From the NCBI GenBank assembly GCA_026394055.1, contig JAPKYZ010000068.1, forward strand, positions 1 through 51,064: DNA of 51,064 nucleotides, read 5' to 3'. Of this stretch, positions 21,855 to 31,053 are shown piece by piece; the first letter of the stretch is position 1; each line of letters opens with the position of its first letter. Origin of the DNA: Acidobacteriota bacterium (GTDB taxonomy: Bacteria; Acidobacteriota; Terriglobia; Bryobacterales; Bryobacteraceae). Both the position numbers and the translations under genes were made by a program. The notes under the pieces were generated by a model that did not search any database, was not told the origin of the DNA, and saw only the letters and a program-made list of their open reading frames with translations.

Positions 21855-24281
21855 ATGAGTCTACTGGCGATCGAAGACTTCCGTTATGCCACGCGTCTGC
21901 TGCGGCATAACCCGGGATTTACTGTGGCGGCGGTGTTGGCATTGGCGTTGGGGATTGGCATCACGACCGCGACGTTTTCGGTGATTGACGGCGTGCTGCT
22001 GAAGCCGCTGCCGTTTGAGGAGGCGGGGCGGCTGGTGCAGGTGCGGGAGAAGTTTACCTCCCGGGGACCGGACGGCATCCCGTTGCCGGCGGGCAACTAC
22101 TGGGACTACTACGCCGGCAATCAGTTTTTTGAGAAGCTGGGCGCTTATCGCAACAATCCGTTCAGCCTCACCTCGCCGGGGTCGGACCCGGAGCGGTATC
22201 TGGGGGCGGCGGTCACGGTGGACTTCTTCAATGTCTTCGGCGCCCGGCCTGTGCTGGGGCGCACCTTCACGGCGGAAGAGATGGATCCCGGCCGCGATGA
22301 TGTGGTGATCATCGGGCATGGCCTCTGGCGGGAGCGCTTTGGCGCTGACCCCGGCTTGCTGGGCCGCAAGATCACCCTGAATGGGCGGGATCGGCAAGTG
22401 GTGGGCATCCTGCCGCCGGGCTTTGAGTACCCCAACAAATCCCGCATCTGGGCGCCGGCTACGTTTGTGGGCTTTGACCGGACGCGGCGGGACTTGCACA
22501 ACTTGTTCGTGACCGGGCGGCTAAAGCCTGACGCAACGCTGGAACAGGCGCGGACGCAGTTCCAATCGATCCTAAACCGGATTGCCAGCGAAGCTCCGGA
22601 TTTCGCCAAAGACAAGCTGCTGGTGATGACGCCGATGATGGAAGACCTAACTGGCAAGGTGCGGCCTGCTCTGCTTGCCTTGCTGGGCGCGGTGGCGTTT
22701 GTGCTGCTGATCAGCTGCGCCAATGTGGCGAATCTGCTGCTGGCGCGCGGCGTGGCGCGGCAACAGGAGATGGCCGTCCGGGCGGCGCTGGGGGCGGAGC
22801 GGTGGCGGCTGTTCCAGCAGCTGCTCACCGAAAGTGCCGTGCTCAGTTTGCTGGGCGGCGTCACGGGCGTGGCGATAGCCTATGGCGTATTCATCGCGCT
22901 GAAGAAGCTGGCCCCGCCGACGCTGCCGCGGCTGGATCAGGTGGCAATCGATGCTCGCGTATTGGGCTTTGCTCTGGGGATCACGGTGTTGACTGGGCTG
23001 GTGTTTGGGTTGCTCCCGGCACTCCGGCTGTCGCGGGTGAATTTGAATGGCGCGCTGAAGGAGCGGGCCCGCGGGTCCAGCGCGCCCACCGGGTTGCGCG
23101 GCGTGCTGGTGGTGGCGCAAGTGGCGGCGGCGCTGGTGTTGCTGACCGGCGCGGGACTGCTGATCCGCAGCTTCTATGAGGTGACCAAAGTGGATCTCGG
23201 GTTTCAGCCAGACCATCTGGTGACCATGCGGGTGACTCCGCTGCCCACCAAATACAACCCCAGCGTGCCGCTGCAGATCCAGTTGGGCCGCGACATTCTG
23301 GCGAAGGTCCGAGAGACACCGGGTGTGCAGGTGGTGGGCTTTTCCACCGACCTGCCGCTGCTGGGCAACCCGCGCTACATCATGCGCTTTGAGGGCTTCC
23401 CGCCGGTGACCGTGGCGACGGCTCCGCTGGCGGACTTCTTCACGGTGTCGCCGGACTACTTCCGCACGATGGGCATTACGTTGAAGCGCGGCCGGTTCTT
23501 GACGGAGGCGGATGACGCGCGGTCGGCGAATGTGTGCCTGGTGAATGAAGCGCTCGTGCGCACGTACTTTCCAGGCAAGGACCCGATCGGCCAGCGTCTC
23601 GAGATCGGTTTCTCCACCCCGCCCAACTGGCGGCAAATTGTGGGTGTCGTGGCGGATGTCAAGAACGTGGATATCGAGAAGCCGACGCCGGTTCAGGTCT
23701 ACGGCGCGTATCTGCACCAGCCTGGGGTCCTGCCGGGCGCGCCTTCGCTTTCGATTGTGGCGCGGACCACGGGTGACCCAGCCGCCATGGCGGAGCCGGT
23801 GCGCCGGGCGATCTTAGCTGCCGACAATGCGCAGCCCGTCTACGCGGTGCAGACGATGGAGGCCGTGGTTTCGACGCACGTATCGCAGCGGCGGTTTACG
23901 CTGCTGCTGATGTGCCTGTTTGCGGCGGTCGCGCTAGCTCTGGCGGCGATCGGCCTGGCGGGAGTGATCTCCTACATGGTGACGCAGCGGACCCAGGAGA
24001 TCGGCATCCGGATCGCGTTGGGCGCACGGATGCGCGATGTCCTGTGGCTGGTGGAGGGCCAGACGTTGAAGCTGGCTGGGGCAGGCTTGGTGCTGGGCAT
24101 CGCCGGAGCGTTTGCCTTGTCCCGGTCGCTATCCACCATGCTCTACGGCATCAGCGCCCAGGACCCCTGGACGTATGCGGCCGTGTCGCTAGCCCTCACG
24201 GTGGTAGCGCTGCTGGCTGGCTACATCCCGGCGCGACGGGCCGCTCAGATTGACCCGGTGATCGCACTGCGGCAAGATTAG
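21855..24281 (+). CDS. ADOP-family FtsX/MacB-like permease without prefix domain
   Basis: The 808-residue protein belongs to the acidobacterial 'duplicated orphan permease' type. The first TM is near residue 25 (PGFTVAAVLALALGIGITTA). A MacB-like periplasmic core follows, then three TMs with LRPALLALLGAVAFVLLISC, CANVANLLLARG and RQQEMAVRAALGAERWRLF. A second periplasmic core and a second FtsX unit (LALAAIGLAGVISYMVTQRT, QEIGIRIALGARMRDVLWLV) end with the family tail ARRAAQIDPVIALRQD. No ATPase is encoded nearby. It lacks the N-terminal helical prefix seen in the copy at 46185-48779 and has no PadR gene. Transported substrate unknown. Confidence 0.93.
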   Translation: MSLLAIEDFRYATRLLRHNPGFTVAAVLALALGIGITTATFSVIDGVLLKPLPFEEAGRLVQVREKFTSRGPDGIPLPAGNYWDYYAGNQFFEKLGAYRNNPFSLTSPGSDPERYLGAAVTVDFFNVFGARPVLGRTFTAEEMDPGRDDVVIIGHGLWRERFGADPGLLGRKITLNGRDRQVVGILPPGFEYPNKSRIWAPATFVGFDRTRRDLHNLFVTGRLKPDATLEQARTQFQSILNRIASEAPDFAKDKLLVMTPMMEDLTGKVRPALLALLGAVAFVLLISCANVANLLLARGVARQQEMAVRAALGAERWRLFQQLLTESAVLSLLGGVTGVAIAYGVFIALKKLAPPTLPRLDQVAIDARVLGFALGITVLTGLVFGLLPALRLSRVNLNGALKERARGSSAPTGLRGVLVVAQVAAALVLLTGAGLLIRSFYEVTKVDLGFQPDHLVTMRVTPLPTKYNPSVPLQIQLGRDILAKVRETPGVQVVGFSTDLPLLGNPRYIMRFEGFPPVTVATAPLADFFTVSPDYFRTMGITLKRGRFLTEADDARSANVCLVNEALVRTYFPGKDPIGQRLEIGFSTPPNWRQIVGVVADVKNVDIEKPTPVQVYGAYLHQPGVLPGAPSLSIVARTTGDPAAMAEPVRRAILAADNAQPVYAVQTMEAVVSTHVSQRRFTLLLMCLFAAVALALAAIGLAGVISYMVTQRTQEIGIRIALGARMRDVLWLVEGQTLKLAGAGLVLGIAGAFALSRSLSTMLYGISAQDPWTYAAVSLALTVVALLAGYIPARRAAQIDPVIALRQD

Positions 24282-24346
24282 CTTCGGACCGAGCCCCGAC
24301 TTGCAGGAGGGCCTCTTGCATGCCGGCCAGCGATCGAGATTCGCTG

Positions 24347-25765
24347 CTACAGATCGAACTGGATTCCTTGCGCCAACGGCAACTCTTTGGACCAGTTCAC
24401 CGTAACGGTCTGCCGCCGCATGTAGGCCTTCCAGGAGTCGGAGCCGGATTCGCGGCCGCCGCCGGTTTCTTTTTCGCCACCGAAGGCGCCACCGATCTCC
24501 GCGCCGCTAGTGCCGATGTTGACGTTGGCGATGCCGCAGTCAGAACCGCGGGGCGAGAGGAACGTTTCGGCGGCCAGCAGATCGCGCGTGAAGATGGCGG
24601 ATGACAGACCCTGGGGGACGTCGTTGTGCCAGTTGATCACTTGATCAAGCTCGTCAAACTCGACCAGATAGAGAATGGGCGCGAAGATCTCTTCGCGCAT
24701 CACCGGAAGGTCGTGCGGAGCCTTCACGAGACAGGGCTGGACGTAGCAGCCGTTGACCGAATCACCGCCGTAGATGATCTCGCCGCCCTGCTGGCGGATG
24801 GTGGCCAGGCCGCGTTGCATGTTGGCAACGGCGTCGGCCGAGATCAGCGGGCCGATCAAGGTGGAGGCTTCGCGCGGATCGCCAATGCGAAGTTGTCCGT
24901 AGGCCGCGATCAGGCGTTGTGTGAAGGCCGGGGCGATCCCGCGTTGCAGAAACAAGCGCCGCAGCGTGGTGCAGCGCTGGCCCGCGGTTCCGGCGGCGCC
25001 AAAGACCACAGCCCGGAGCGTCAAGTCAAGATCGGCGTCCGGCAGCACGATCAACCCGTTGTTGCCGCCCAGTTCGAGCAACGTGCGGCCCAGCCGCGCG
25101 CCCACGCGCTGAGCCACCAGCTTGCCCATCCGCGTTGAGCCGGTGGCGCTGATCAGGGGCAGGCGTGGGTCATCAGACATGCGCTCGCCGATCTCGGCAC
25201 CGCCTTGCAGCGTTTGGAAGACGGCCGGGAAGCCGTAGCGGCCCATCACCTGATCGCAGATCGCCTGCACGGCTTGCGCGCACACCGGCGTCTGCGGAGC
25301 GGGTTTCCAGATGATGCAATCGCCGCAGACAGCCGCCAGCATTGCGTTCCACGCCCAGACAGCCACGGGAAAGTTGAAGGCCGTGATGACGCCGACGACG
25401 CCCAAGGGATGCCACTGTTCGTACATGCGGTGGCCGGGGCGTTCGGAGTGCATGGAGAGGCCGTAGAGCTGCCGCGAGAGGCCGACGGCGAAATCGACGA
25501 TGTCGATCATTTCCTGCACTTCGCCTTCGGCTTCGGCTTTGATCTTGCCGGCTTCGAGCGTCACCAGCGCTCCCAGTTCCGTCTTGCGCCGCCGCAGTTC
25601 TTCACCAATCTCGCGGATCATCTGGCCGCGTTGCGGTGCGGGCACCATGCGCCAGCGCTCAAAGGTGGACTGGGCGAGCGTGACGGCGGCCTGATAGTCA
25701 GCCAGCGTGGCTACGGGGACTTCGCCCAACAGGGCGCCATCGATCGGCGAATAAGAAGAGAGCAT
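24347..25765 (-). CDS. Aldehyde dehydrogenase, ALDH7 (antiquitin/AmaB) type
   Basis: This encodes 472 residues. It has the NAD-binding TAFNFPVAVWAWNAMLA and IISATGSTRMGK-type Rossmann element (SATGSTRMG), catalytic Glu231 in LLELGGNNGLIV and Cys265 in AGQRCTTLRRLF. The C-terminal segment SGAEIGGAFGGEKETGGGRE followed by SDSWKAYMRRQT is diagnostic of ALDH7 enzymes, which oxidise alpha-aminoadipate semialdehyde in lysine catabolism or betaine aldehyde. Length is slightly short of the usual 500, with a compact N-terminus. It is followed by the radical SAM gene on its upstream side, 33 bp away, so the two may be cotranscribed from the latter. Confidence 0.92.
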   Translation of the reverse strand: MLSSYSPIDGALLGEVPVATLADYQAAVTLAQSTFERWRMVPAPQRGQMIREIGEELRRRKTELGALVTLEAGKIKAEAEGEVQEMIDIVDFAVGLSRQLYGLSMHSERPGHRMYEQWHPLGVVGVITAFNFPVAVWAWNAMLAAVCGDCIIWKPAPQTPVCAQAVQAICDQVMGRYGFPAVFQTLQGGAEIGERMSDDPRLPLISATGSTRMGKLVAQRVGARLGRTLLELGGNNGLIVLPDADLDLTLRAVVFGAAGTAGQRCTTLRRLFLQRGIAPAFTQRLIAAYGQLRIGDPREASTLIGPLISADAVANMQRGLATIRQQGGEIIYGGDSVNGCYVQPCLVKAPHDLPVMREEIFAPILYLVEFDELDQVINWHNDVPQGLSSAIFTRDLLAAETFLSPRGSDCGIANVNIGTSGAEIGGAFGGEKETGGGRESGSDSWKAYMRRQTVTVNWSKELPLAQGIQFDL

Positions 25766-25798
25766 CTTCTTTGAAGGTAGCTTGTGTTGACTGGGAAA

Positions 25799-26623
25799 TC
25801 AGTCCACCTGGCTGAGTAGAGAGAACCCGGCGGGGCCCGTGAGAAACTGCCGACCGTGCGCGGCGGCCACTTGCGCGATCCGCTGGACCAGCTCGGCTTG
25901 GGCGGCCGGGTCAAGGTACGGCTGAAAGCCGTGATGCTCAATGATGCGCAGCGCGGCATCGCGTGTGGTGGCACCGCGGGGCTTCACTGCGCGGACATGC
26001 AGCGGATCGCCCACCAGATCCCGGCCCGTGGCCTCGAGCGCGGCTTGCGCCAGCACCTCCGGGTCACAAGGGAGCAGCGGGGCGAGCGTGGCCCAGACGT
26101 CCACGCCTGCTTCGCGGAGCGCTCGCATGGTCTCCAGGCGCTGCTCAAAGGTGGCGCAGTGCGGTTCAAACAGCCGCCGGACCTCGTCGCGATTAGTGGT
26201 CAACGAGAAGCTGACCCGCAAGCCCGGCACTTGCCGCAGCAGCTCGATGTCGCGCCGGATGAGCGTTCCGCGGGTCTGCAGCACGAAGCGGCGCGGCGGA
26301 CGCTCAGCCAGCACGGCCAACAGCCGGGGCACTAGCCGCTCGGCGGTTTCGGCAGGCTGGTAGGGGTCGACCAGTGGCGAGCAGTAGATGATCTGTTCGG
26401 GACGCAACTGGCGGGCCAGCAGCTCGGGCGCGTTTTCCTTGAACGTCGTGAACTGGCCCCAGCGCTGCCAATCAGCCGGCTGCAGCCCGCCTTGCAGACG
26501 CATCGTGGGGACATAGCAGTAGGAGCAGCCAAAGGTGCAGTTGCGCGCGGGAGTGAGCGAGTGGGTAAACCCGGCCTCACGGATGAAGCCGGAGGTCGGG
26601 CTGAGGATGGTGCGCGCCGCCAT
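25799..26623 (-). CDS. Radical SAM protein, spore-photoproduct-lyase-like (SPL-like)
   Basis: The 274-residue protein has the CxxxCxxC cluster motif CTFGCSYC (Cys29, Cys33, Cys36) after SLTPARNCTF, a layout typical of SPL-like radical SAM proteins of the COG1533 group. Further elements are IIYCSPLVDPYQPAE, RFVLQTRGTLIRRDIELL and VSFSLTTNRDEVRR. Binding of a 4Fe-4S cluster and SAM in the cytoplasm is expected. True spore photoproduct lyase repairs UV damage in sporulating Firmicutes; in a non-sporulating acidobacterium the job is uncertain. The gene is 33 bp upstream of the ALDH gene. Confidence 0.9.
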   Translation of the reverse strand: MAARTILSPTSGFIREAGFTHSLTPARNCTFGCSYCYVPTMRLQGGLQPADWQRWGQFTTFKENAPELLARQLRPEQIIYCSPLVDPYQPAETAERLVPRLLAVLAERPPRRFVLQTRGTLIRRDIELLRQVPGLRVSFSLTTNRDEVRRLFEPHCATFEQRLETMRALREAGVDVWATLAPLLPCDPEVLAQAALEATGRDLVGDPLHVRAVKPRGATTRDAALRIIEHHGFQPYLDPAAQAELVQRIAQVAAAHGRQFLTGPAGFSLLSQVD

Positions 26624-26719
26624 GGATCAGCCTCTCCTGTTTCGTTTGTCTCTTCATCCTTCACGGGTCCGGTCCGGTGGCCCCTCGAAGTTCGCGCAAT
26701 CCCGGCTGTGAGTCCGGGC

Positions 26720-29641
26720 CTACTGCCCGATCGTCTTGGTCAAAGCACCGCCGACCGGGAAATGGGTGGGCCGGAAGGCGGGGTTGCCGGATACGGCCTG
26801 GAGGACGTTGCGCTCCAGATCGGCGGCGGTTTGGTAGCGATGGCCGGGGTCGCGCGCAAGGCCTCGCTTGAGGACTTGGGCGAGCGGCCGGTAGTCCCAG
26901 CCGGAGTCGAGGTGGGTTTGCAGGGTCAGGCTCGCCTCAATCCAGGCATCCAGCTCGCGCAGCCGGGGCGGAAGGGCGCCCAGCAGCGTCTCCGCCAGAA
27001 TCAACGTTGCCGCATAGATGTCGGCGCGGGCGTCGGCCTCCTGGCCCGCCAACTGCTCCGGGGCCATGTAGCGCAAGGTCCCCATCACCACGCCGGTGGC
27101 GGTTAAGGAGCTGTGGCTGCCGTTTTGTTCCTCCGGCGGACGCTCGCCAGGATCCGGCTCCCGCGCCTTGGCCAAACCGAAATCGAGCACGGTGATCAAC
27201 GACGCGGCTCCCGGTTGCGGCGTCACCATAATGTTTTCGGGCTTCAGGTCTCGATGCACCACACCGGCGGCGTGGGCGGCGGCGATGGCGCGGCAGAGCT
27301 GGACAAACCACTTGGCCAAATCGGCGGCCGGGCGGATGGGCTCCGCCATGATCTCTTGACGCCAGGATCGGCCAGGCAGATACTCCATCACCAGATAGGC
27401 GCCGTCACCCTCCAGGCGGCCGAAATCGTAGATGGTGACGATGTTGGGGTGGCTTAGGCGCGCCGAGGTCCGCGCCTCACGCTCAAAGCGGCGCAGGGCC
27501 GCCCGGTTGCCGAACAGGCGCCCCACCATCACCTTGATCGCCACCACGCGGTTCAACCGCAGGTCCAGCGCCTCATAGACGGTGCCCATGCCCCCGGCGC
27601 CCAATCGCCGGTCCAGGCGATACTTCTTGTCGATGATGCGATCCACCGGCACCGTCATGGACAGTTGCGATCCATCCACCGTGCAGTGGTCCACGGTCCG
27701 GTCATAACAGCGGCCGCAGATCAGGCACTCTTTCAGCAGATTCATCGACTGCGCATCGAGGCGCCCCATCACGGCTAGCCGGACCCGCTGCTCCGCCTGC
27801 AAACGTTCTTTCAACTGGAGGTTCTCGTAGACCATGCCGATCTGGGCGGCGATGGTCTGCAACAGGGCCTGATCACGGGCACTGTAGGGTTCCTCCGACA
27901 TCTTCTCGTCCAGCCACAAAAGCCCGACCACATGCTGGTCGGGCCCGATCATGGGAACCACCAGACTCGCTTCGCTGGCCTCAACCGGCTCCTTTTGGCC
28001 ATCACGCGCCTGTGCGAGGATCGCCTCGGAGGGCAACATCAGGAAAGGCTTGGTGGTGCTGCTATCCAATCGCTCAAACACCCGGCGCTCCATCAGCATC
28101 TGCAGAGCCCGCCCGCCGCGGACATCTTCCGGATACCCGATGCTGAAGCCATCACCGGAGCTCTTCCGGTAAAAGATGTAGAGGCTCTTGGGATGAAGTG
28201 ACGCATCCAGCTGGTGGGCCACCATCTGCGAGATCTCGGTAATCGAATCGGCGTCCTTCACCTGCTCGATCAAGGCGAGCAGAAGTTTCTCCTGGCTGTA
28301 GGCGGTGCGAAAGAACTTGCGGTCGATCCATTCCTGGATGCGGCGGCGCAGGTAGATGCCGGCAGCTACGCCCACGACGACGAAGGCATGGGTTCCCCAG
28401 TGAGTCTGGCGGACAAAGCCCCCGAAGCTCTGCGGCGGATGAGTGACTGCCTGGGCACCCAGCACGAGAAGGGGCGATAACAACAAGAGCCGGAGGACAT
28501 TCAAGGCCAACAGATACTGGATGCCGCGGCGAATGGCGAAACGGACGCCGATGACGCGATTCTTCAAGACGGCGTAGGCCAGCAGGGGAGGGCCGAGCGC
28601 GACCAGGATGGGCTGCACCCATTCGCCCACCAAAAACCACGGCGACGCGGGCCCGGCAACCGCGCGAACCACGCTAATGCTCAACAAAGCGACCGCGATG
28701 GCCCCCAGGCCCAGCACGGTAAGCCGGATACGGCGGCGCTCCGCCACGCTGCTTAGCGCGCGATAATTCCGCATCAACACCACCGCCATCAGCAGGTAGG
28801 TGATCAGAATAAAGATCGAGTGCGACGGAGCGATCAGCAGGTCGTAGAGCTGTACCCAAGTGGGGCTCAGCAACTGGGACCGCGTGAGGTCCAGCCCCGC
28901 CAGCCAGATCAGATTGCGGCCCAGGCTGTCCAGCCACATCGCAAAACCAAAACTCCAGACGGCCGTGCGGGCCCAAAACCAGAAGCGCCCTTGCGGAAGG
29001 GAAACCGGGAAGTTCGATAGAAACTGGAACGCCGCGCAGAAGTGCAGCGGGTAGGCGGAGTAGATCAGGAAGGCGGCCGTCCGCTCCAGCATGCCCTCAT
29101 AGGCGCCCACCATCATCTGCAACGTTTGCCGGCAAAAGATTAGCGCTACCAGGGCAAAGCAGCCGAACATCCAGCGGGCCGTGGCGGAGCGCGGGCGTTG
29201 CAGGCTGGCCAAGCCCACCAGCAACGTCAGGAAGCTGAAAGTAAGATTCTGAACGAGAAACCAAATCGAGAACGAAGACCGCACCGGCATCACTTCCACC
29301 CGAAGGGGAACGGCTTGACGGACCAGGGACAGCATCACCGGGCGATCCTCCCGAAAGCCCATGCGGTAGGGGTCAACGCCCCGGTATGCGGCCCGCATAT
29401 CACCATCGACCGCGATCAGTTGATCACCCTTCTTGATCTTGCCGTGGGCGGCTGAGTTGGGTTCCAGGCTGGAGGCCACCCAGCCATCTCCCGCCGGCAT
29501 CCAGTACACGCCCAAAGAGGCGGCGCGGCTGCGGCCGGTTAGTGTGATGCCAATGGTGCACAACTGGAGCACCAAGACGGCGCCGGCCACCAGGCAGGCG
29601 ATCCAAAAGAAACCAGGACGGGGCGACTGAAGTGTAGTCAT
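26720..29641 (-). CDS. Multidomain membrane Ser/Thr protein kinase (PDZ-like, multi-TM, GAF-like, zinc-ribbon-like, kinase)
   Basis: This encodes 973 residues from ATG 29641, overlapping the upstream gene stop by 4 bp. In order: one TM (residues 10-30), a PDZ-like loop (GKIKKGDQLIAVDGD), a block of about eight hydrophobic segments up to residue 420, then a GAF-like sensor (ITEISQMVAHQLDASLHPK). A Cys cluster CLICGRCYDRTVDHC follows. A kinase domain occupies about 670-950 with LGAGGMGTVYEA, AIKVM, VVHRDLKPENIM, VLDFGLAKA and GTLRYMAPEQ, all catalytic residues present. An upstream frame extension to 29782 is not used. It probably senses an extracellular or membrane signal and phosphorylates cytoplasmic proteins. 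Third gene of an operon with an isoprenyl-synthase-like protein. Confidence 0.9.
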   Translation of the reverse strand: MTTLQSPRPGFFWIACLVAGAVLVLQLCTIGITLTGRSRAASLGVYWMPAGDGWVASSLEPNSAAHGKIKKGDQLIAVDGDMRAAYRGVDPYRMGFREDRPVMLSLVRQAVPLRVEVMPVRSSFSIWFLVQNLTFSFLTLLVGLASLQRPRSATARWMFGCFALVALIFCRQTLQMMVGAYEGMLERTAAFLIYSAYPLHFCAAFQFLSNFPVSLPQGRFWFWARTAVWSFGFAMWLDSLGRNLIWLAGLDLTRSQLLSPTWVQLYDLLIAPSHSIFILITYLLMAVVLMRNYRALSSVAERRRIRLTVLGLGAIAVALLSISVVRAVAGPASPWFLVGEWVQPILVALGPPLLAYAVLKNRVIGVRFAIRRGIQYLLALNVLRLLLLSPLLVLGAQAVTHPPQSFGGFVRQTHWGTHAFVVVGVAAGIYLRRRIQEWIDRKFFRTAYSQEKLLLALIEQVKDADSITEISQMVAHQLDASLHPKSLYIFYRKSSGDGFSIGYPEDVRGGRALQMLMERRVFERLDSSTTKPFLMLPSEAILAQARDGQKEPVEASEASLVVPMIGPDQHVVGLLWLDEKMSEEPYSARDQALLQTIAAQIGMVYENLQLKERLQAEQRVRLAVMGRLDAQSMNLLKECLICGRCYDRTVDHCTVDGSQLSMTVPVDRIIDKKYRLDRRLGAGGMGTVYEALDLRLNRVVAIKVMVGRLFGNRAALRRFEREARTSARLSHPNIVTIYDFGRLEGDGAYLVMEYLPGRSWRQEIMAEPIRPAADLAKWFVQLCRAIAAAHAAGVVHRDLKPENIMVTPQPGAASLITVLDFGLAKAREPDPGERPPEEQNGSHSSLTATGVVMGTLRYMAPEQLAGQEADARADIYAATLILAETLLGALPPRLRELDAWIEASLTLQTHLDSGWDYRPLAQVLKRGLARDPGHRYQTAADLERNVLQAVSGNPAFRPTHFPVGGALTKTIGQ

Positions 29642-30522
29642 AGGGCCACCGATCGGGCGCGTTGGATTTCGCGTGTTGCACAGTAGAAGAACGTATCCAC
29701 TAAGTCCGGCTGGGATACACGCGCACGCCACCAGTGGAGCAGCCGGTCGGTGAGCCGGATTAACGGCTGGGCATCGCGCCACTGTTCCGCGGCGACGCGA
29801 TTGGGTTGCCCTTCCCGCAGATCCGGTTCGAGATCGCAGACATCATCCAGCCAGCCAGCCCACATTCCCAAACGGTAGCAGTGTGCGAGCACCGGTAGGG
29901 GAACCACTTGTCCACCGGCCCGGCCCAAGGCGGCCAAGGCCATGACCACCGGGATCAGGCCATTCTTTCGACGCCAGGGAAGAACATCCTCGGGCAGGCT
30001 CCGGTACCGGTTCTCACCGCTGGCCATCCGCTGCATCGCCTCGATCAGGATCCGGCTGCGGCCCGCCTCAACAAACAGGCCACGGATAAGATGAGGGATC
30101 AGCGGCAAGCGGCTGCCGGACTCAAAGTCCGGTGATAGGATCTCCGCAGCTGGTACACCACTATCCAATACGTGATCATACAAGCTAACGAAGATATTGA
30201 TTCGCGCGCCGAGTAACCGCACGTCTTCCAGTGTCTCTCGATCGAGCCCCATCGCGGAACCGATCATGCCCGCGGCAAAGCTACCGAAAGCAGCGGTGCC
30301 CCACATCCGCTGGTCATCGGCGGGCGAAGTCCATCGGCGGCCGGCGCTCCAGATGGCGCTGTCCGTTCGGGCACGCAAGGCGGATAAGGCAGCTTCACCG
30401 CGGATGCGGTATGCCGCCAACAGAAAGTCACTCCGGCGCTCTAGGGAGGCGAGGGCCAAGCTGCGGCGGACAAAGTCATCCGCCAACGAGGCTGAATGCG
30501 CCCGCGCCTCCGCCAGCAACAT
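29638..30522 (-). CDS. Isoprenyl-diphosphate-synthase-fold protein
   Basis: The 294-residue all-helical protein contains two Asp-rich motifs at the spacing of class I isoprenoid synthases: YDHVLD (Asp116, Asp120) in INIFVSLYDHVLDSG and DDVCD (226-230) in WAGWLDDVCDLEPD. The first is reduced from DDxxD, while the second is intact. Mg2+-dependent prenyl transfer or terpene cyclisation is therefore possible, but the product cannot be predicted. No partner squalene or carotenoid genes are nearby. The stop overlaps the kinase start (ATGA), and the previous gene ends 11 bp upstream, so it belongs to a three-gene operon. Confidence 0.75.
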   Translation of the reverse strand: MLLAEARAHSASLADDFVRRSLALASLERRSDFLLAAYRIRGEAALSALRARTDSAIWSAGRRWTSPADDQRMWGTAAFGSFAAGMIGSAMGLDRETLEDVRLLGARINIFVSLYDHVLDSGVPAAEILSPDFESGSRLPLIPHLIRGLFVEAGRSRILIEAMQRMASGENRYRSLPEDVLPWRRKNGLIPVVMALAALGRAGGQVVPLPVLAHCYRLGMWAGWLDDVCDLEPDLREGQPNRVAAEQWRDAQPLIRLTDRLLHWWRARVSQPDLVDTFFYCATREIQRARSVAL

Positions 30523-30533
30523 AAAGAGGCTGC

Positions 30534-30977
30534 CTATTCGGGACTGTCCCAGTTACCCGGGCCGACATCAGCGGACAACCCGACCCGCGGCTCATCGCGC
30601 GTCAGCATCACCACGGCACGGACGGGCATCGCACGAACGACTTGCACCGACTGCAATTCCGCGGATGGCTCAGCCACGCCATAGAGTGCCTGGCTGGAGC
30701 CGAAGATCGTGAACTGGAGCTTCAACGTGATATTGGCTGGTTCACGTGCCAAGCCTGGCGGCAGTGCGGCGATCAGGGTCAGCACACCGTCGGCAAAGGT
30801 GCCTTCAAAGGTCAACAAGCCTGGTTCGCCGGAGGGTCCGGCCACCGAGAATTCACCACGGACGGCCGCGCCGTCCAGGTTAATCGCCATCTGTAGCGGG
30901 CGCACTTTGGCATCGGTGCCAACTAAATAGCCGGTCCAAAGGCCCATGGCGGGGAGTGGGTTGGAGGTGGTCATCAA
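30534..30977 (-). CDS. Hypothetical protein, first gene of the kinase operon
   Basis: This encodes 147 residues without signal peptide or membrane segments. The sequence is beta-rich with alternating hydrophobic stretches (KVRPLQMAINLDGAAVRGEF, GLLTFEGTFADGVLTLIAAL, ANITLKLQFTIFGSS), suggesting a small beta-barrel or sandwich. No family is recognised. It lies 11 bp before the isoprenyl-synthase-like gene and is probably cotranscribed with it and the kinase. A lipid- or ligand-binding role would fit but is only a guess. Confidence 0.65.
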   Translation of the reverse strand: MMTTSNPLPAMGLWTGYLVGTDAKVRPLQMAINLDGAAVRGEFSVAGPSGEPGLLTFEGTFADGVLTLIAALPPGLAREPANITLKLQFTIFGSSQALYGVAEPSAELQSVQVVRAMPVRAVVMLTRDEPRVGLSADVGPGNWDSPE

Positions 30978-31053
30978 TCAGTCTCTTCGACATGAATGCG
31001 GATCTCCTTCCAAAACATTCGTCCCCGCTCCGATTTTCCCCGGCCGCCTTTGC

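Noticed and set aside
21855..24281. MacB ABC transporter with its own ATPase
   Set aside because: No Walker A/B motif is present in the protein and no ATPase gene lies nearby; it is an ADOP-type orphan permease.
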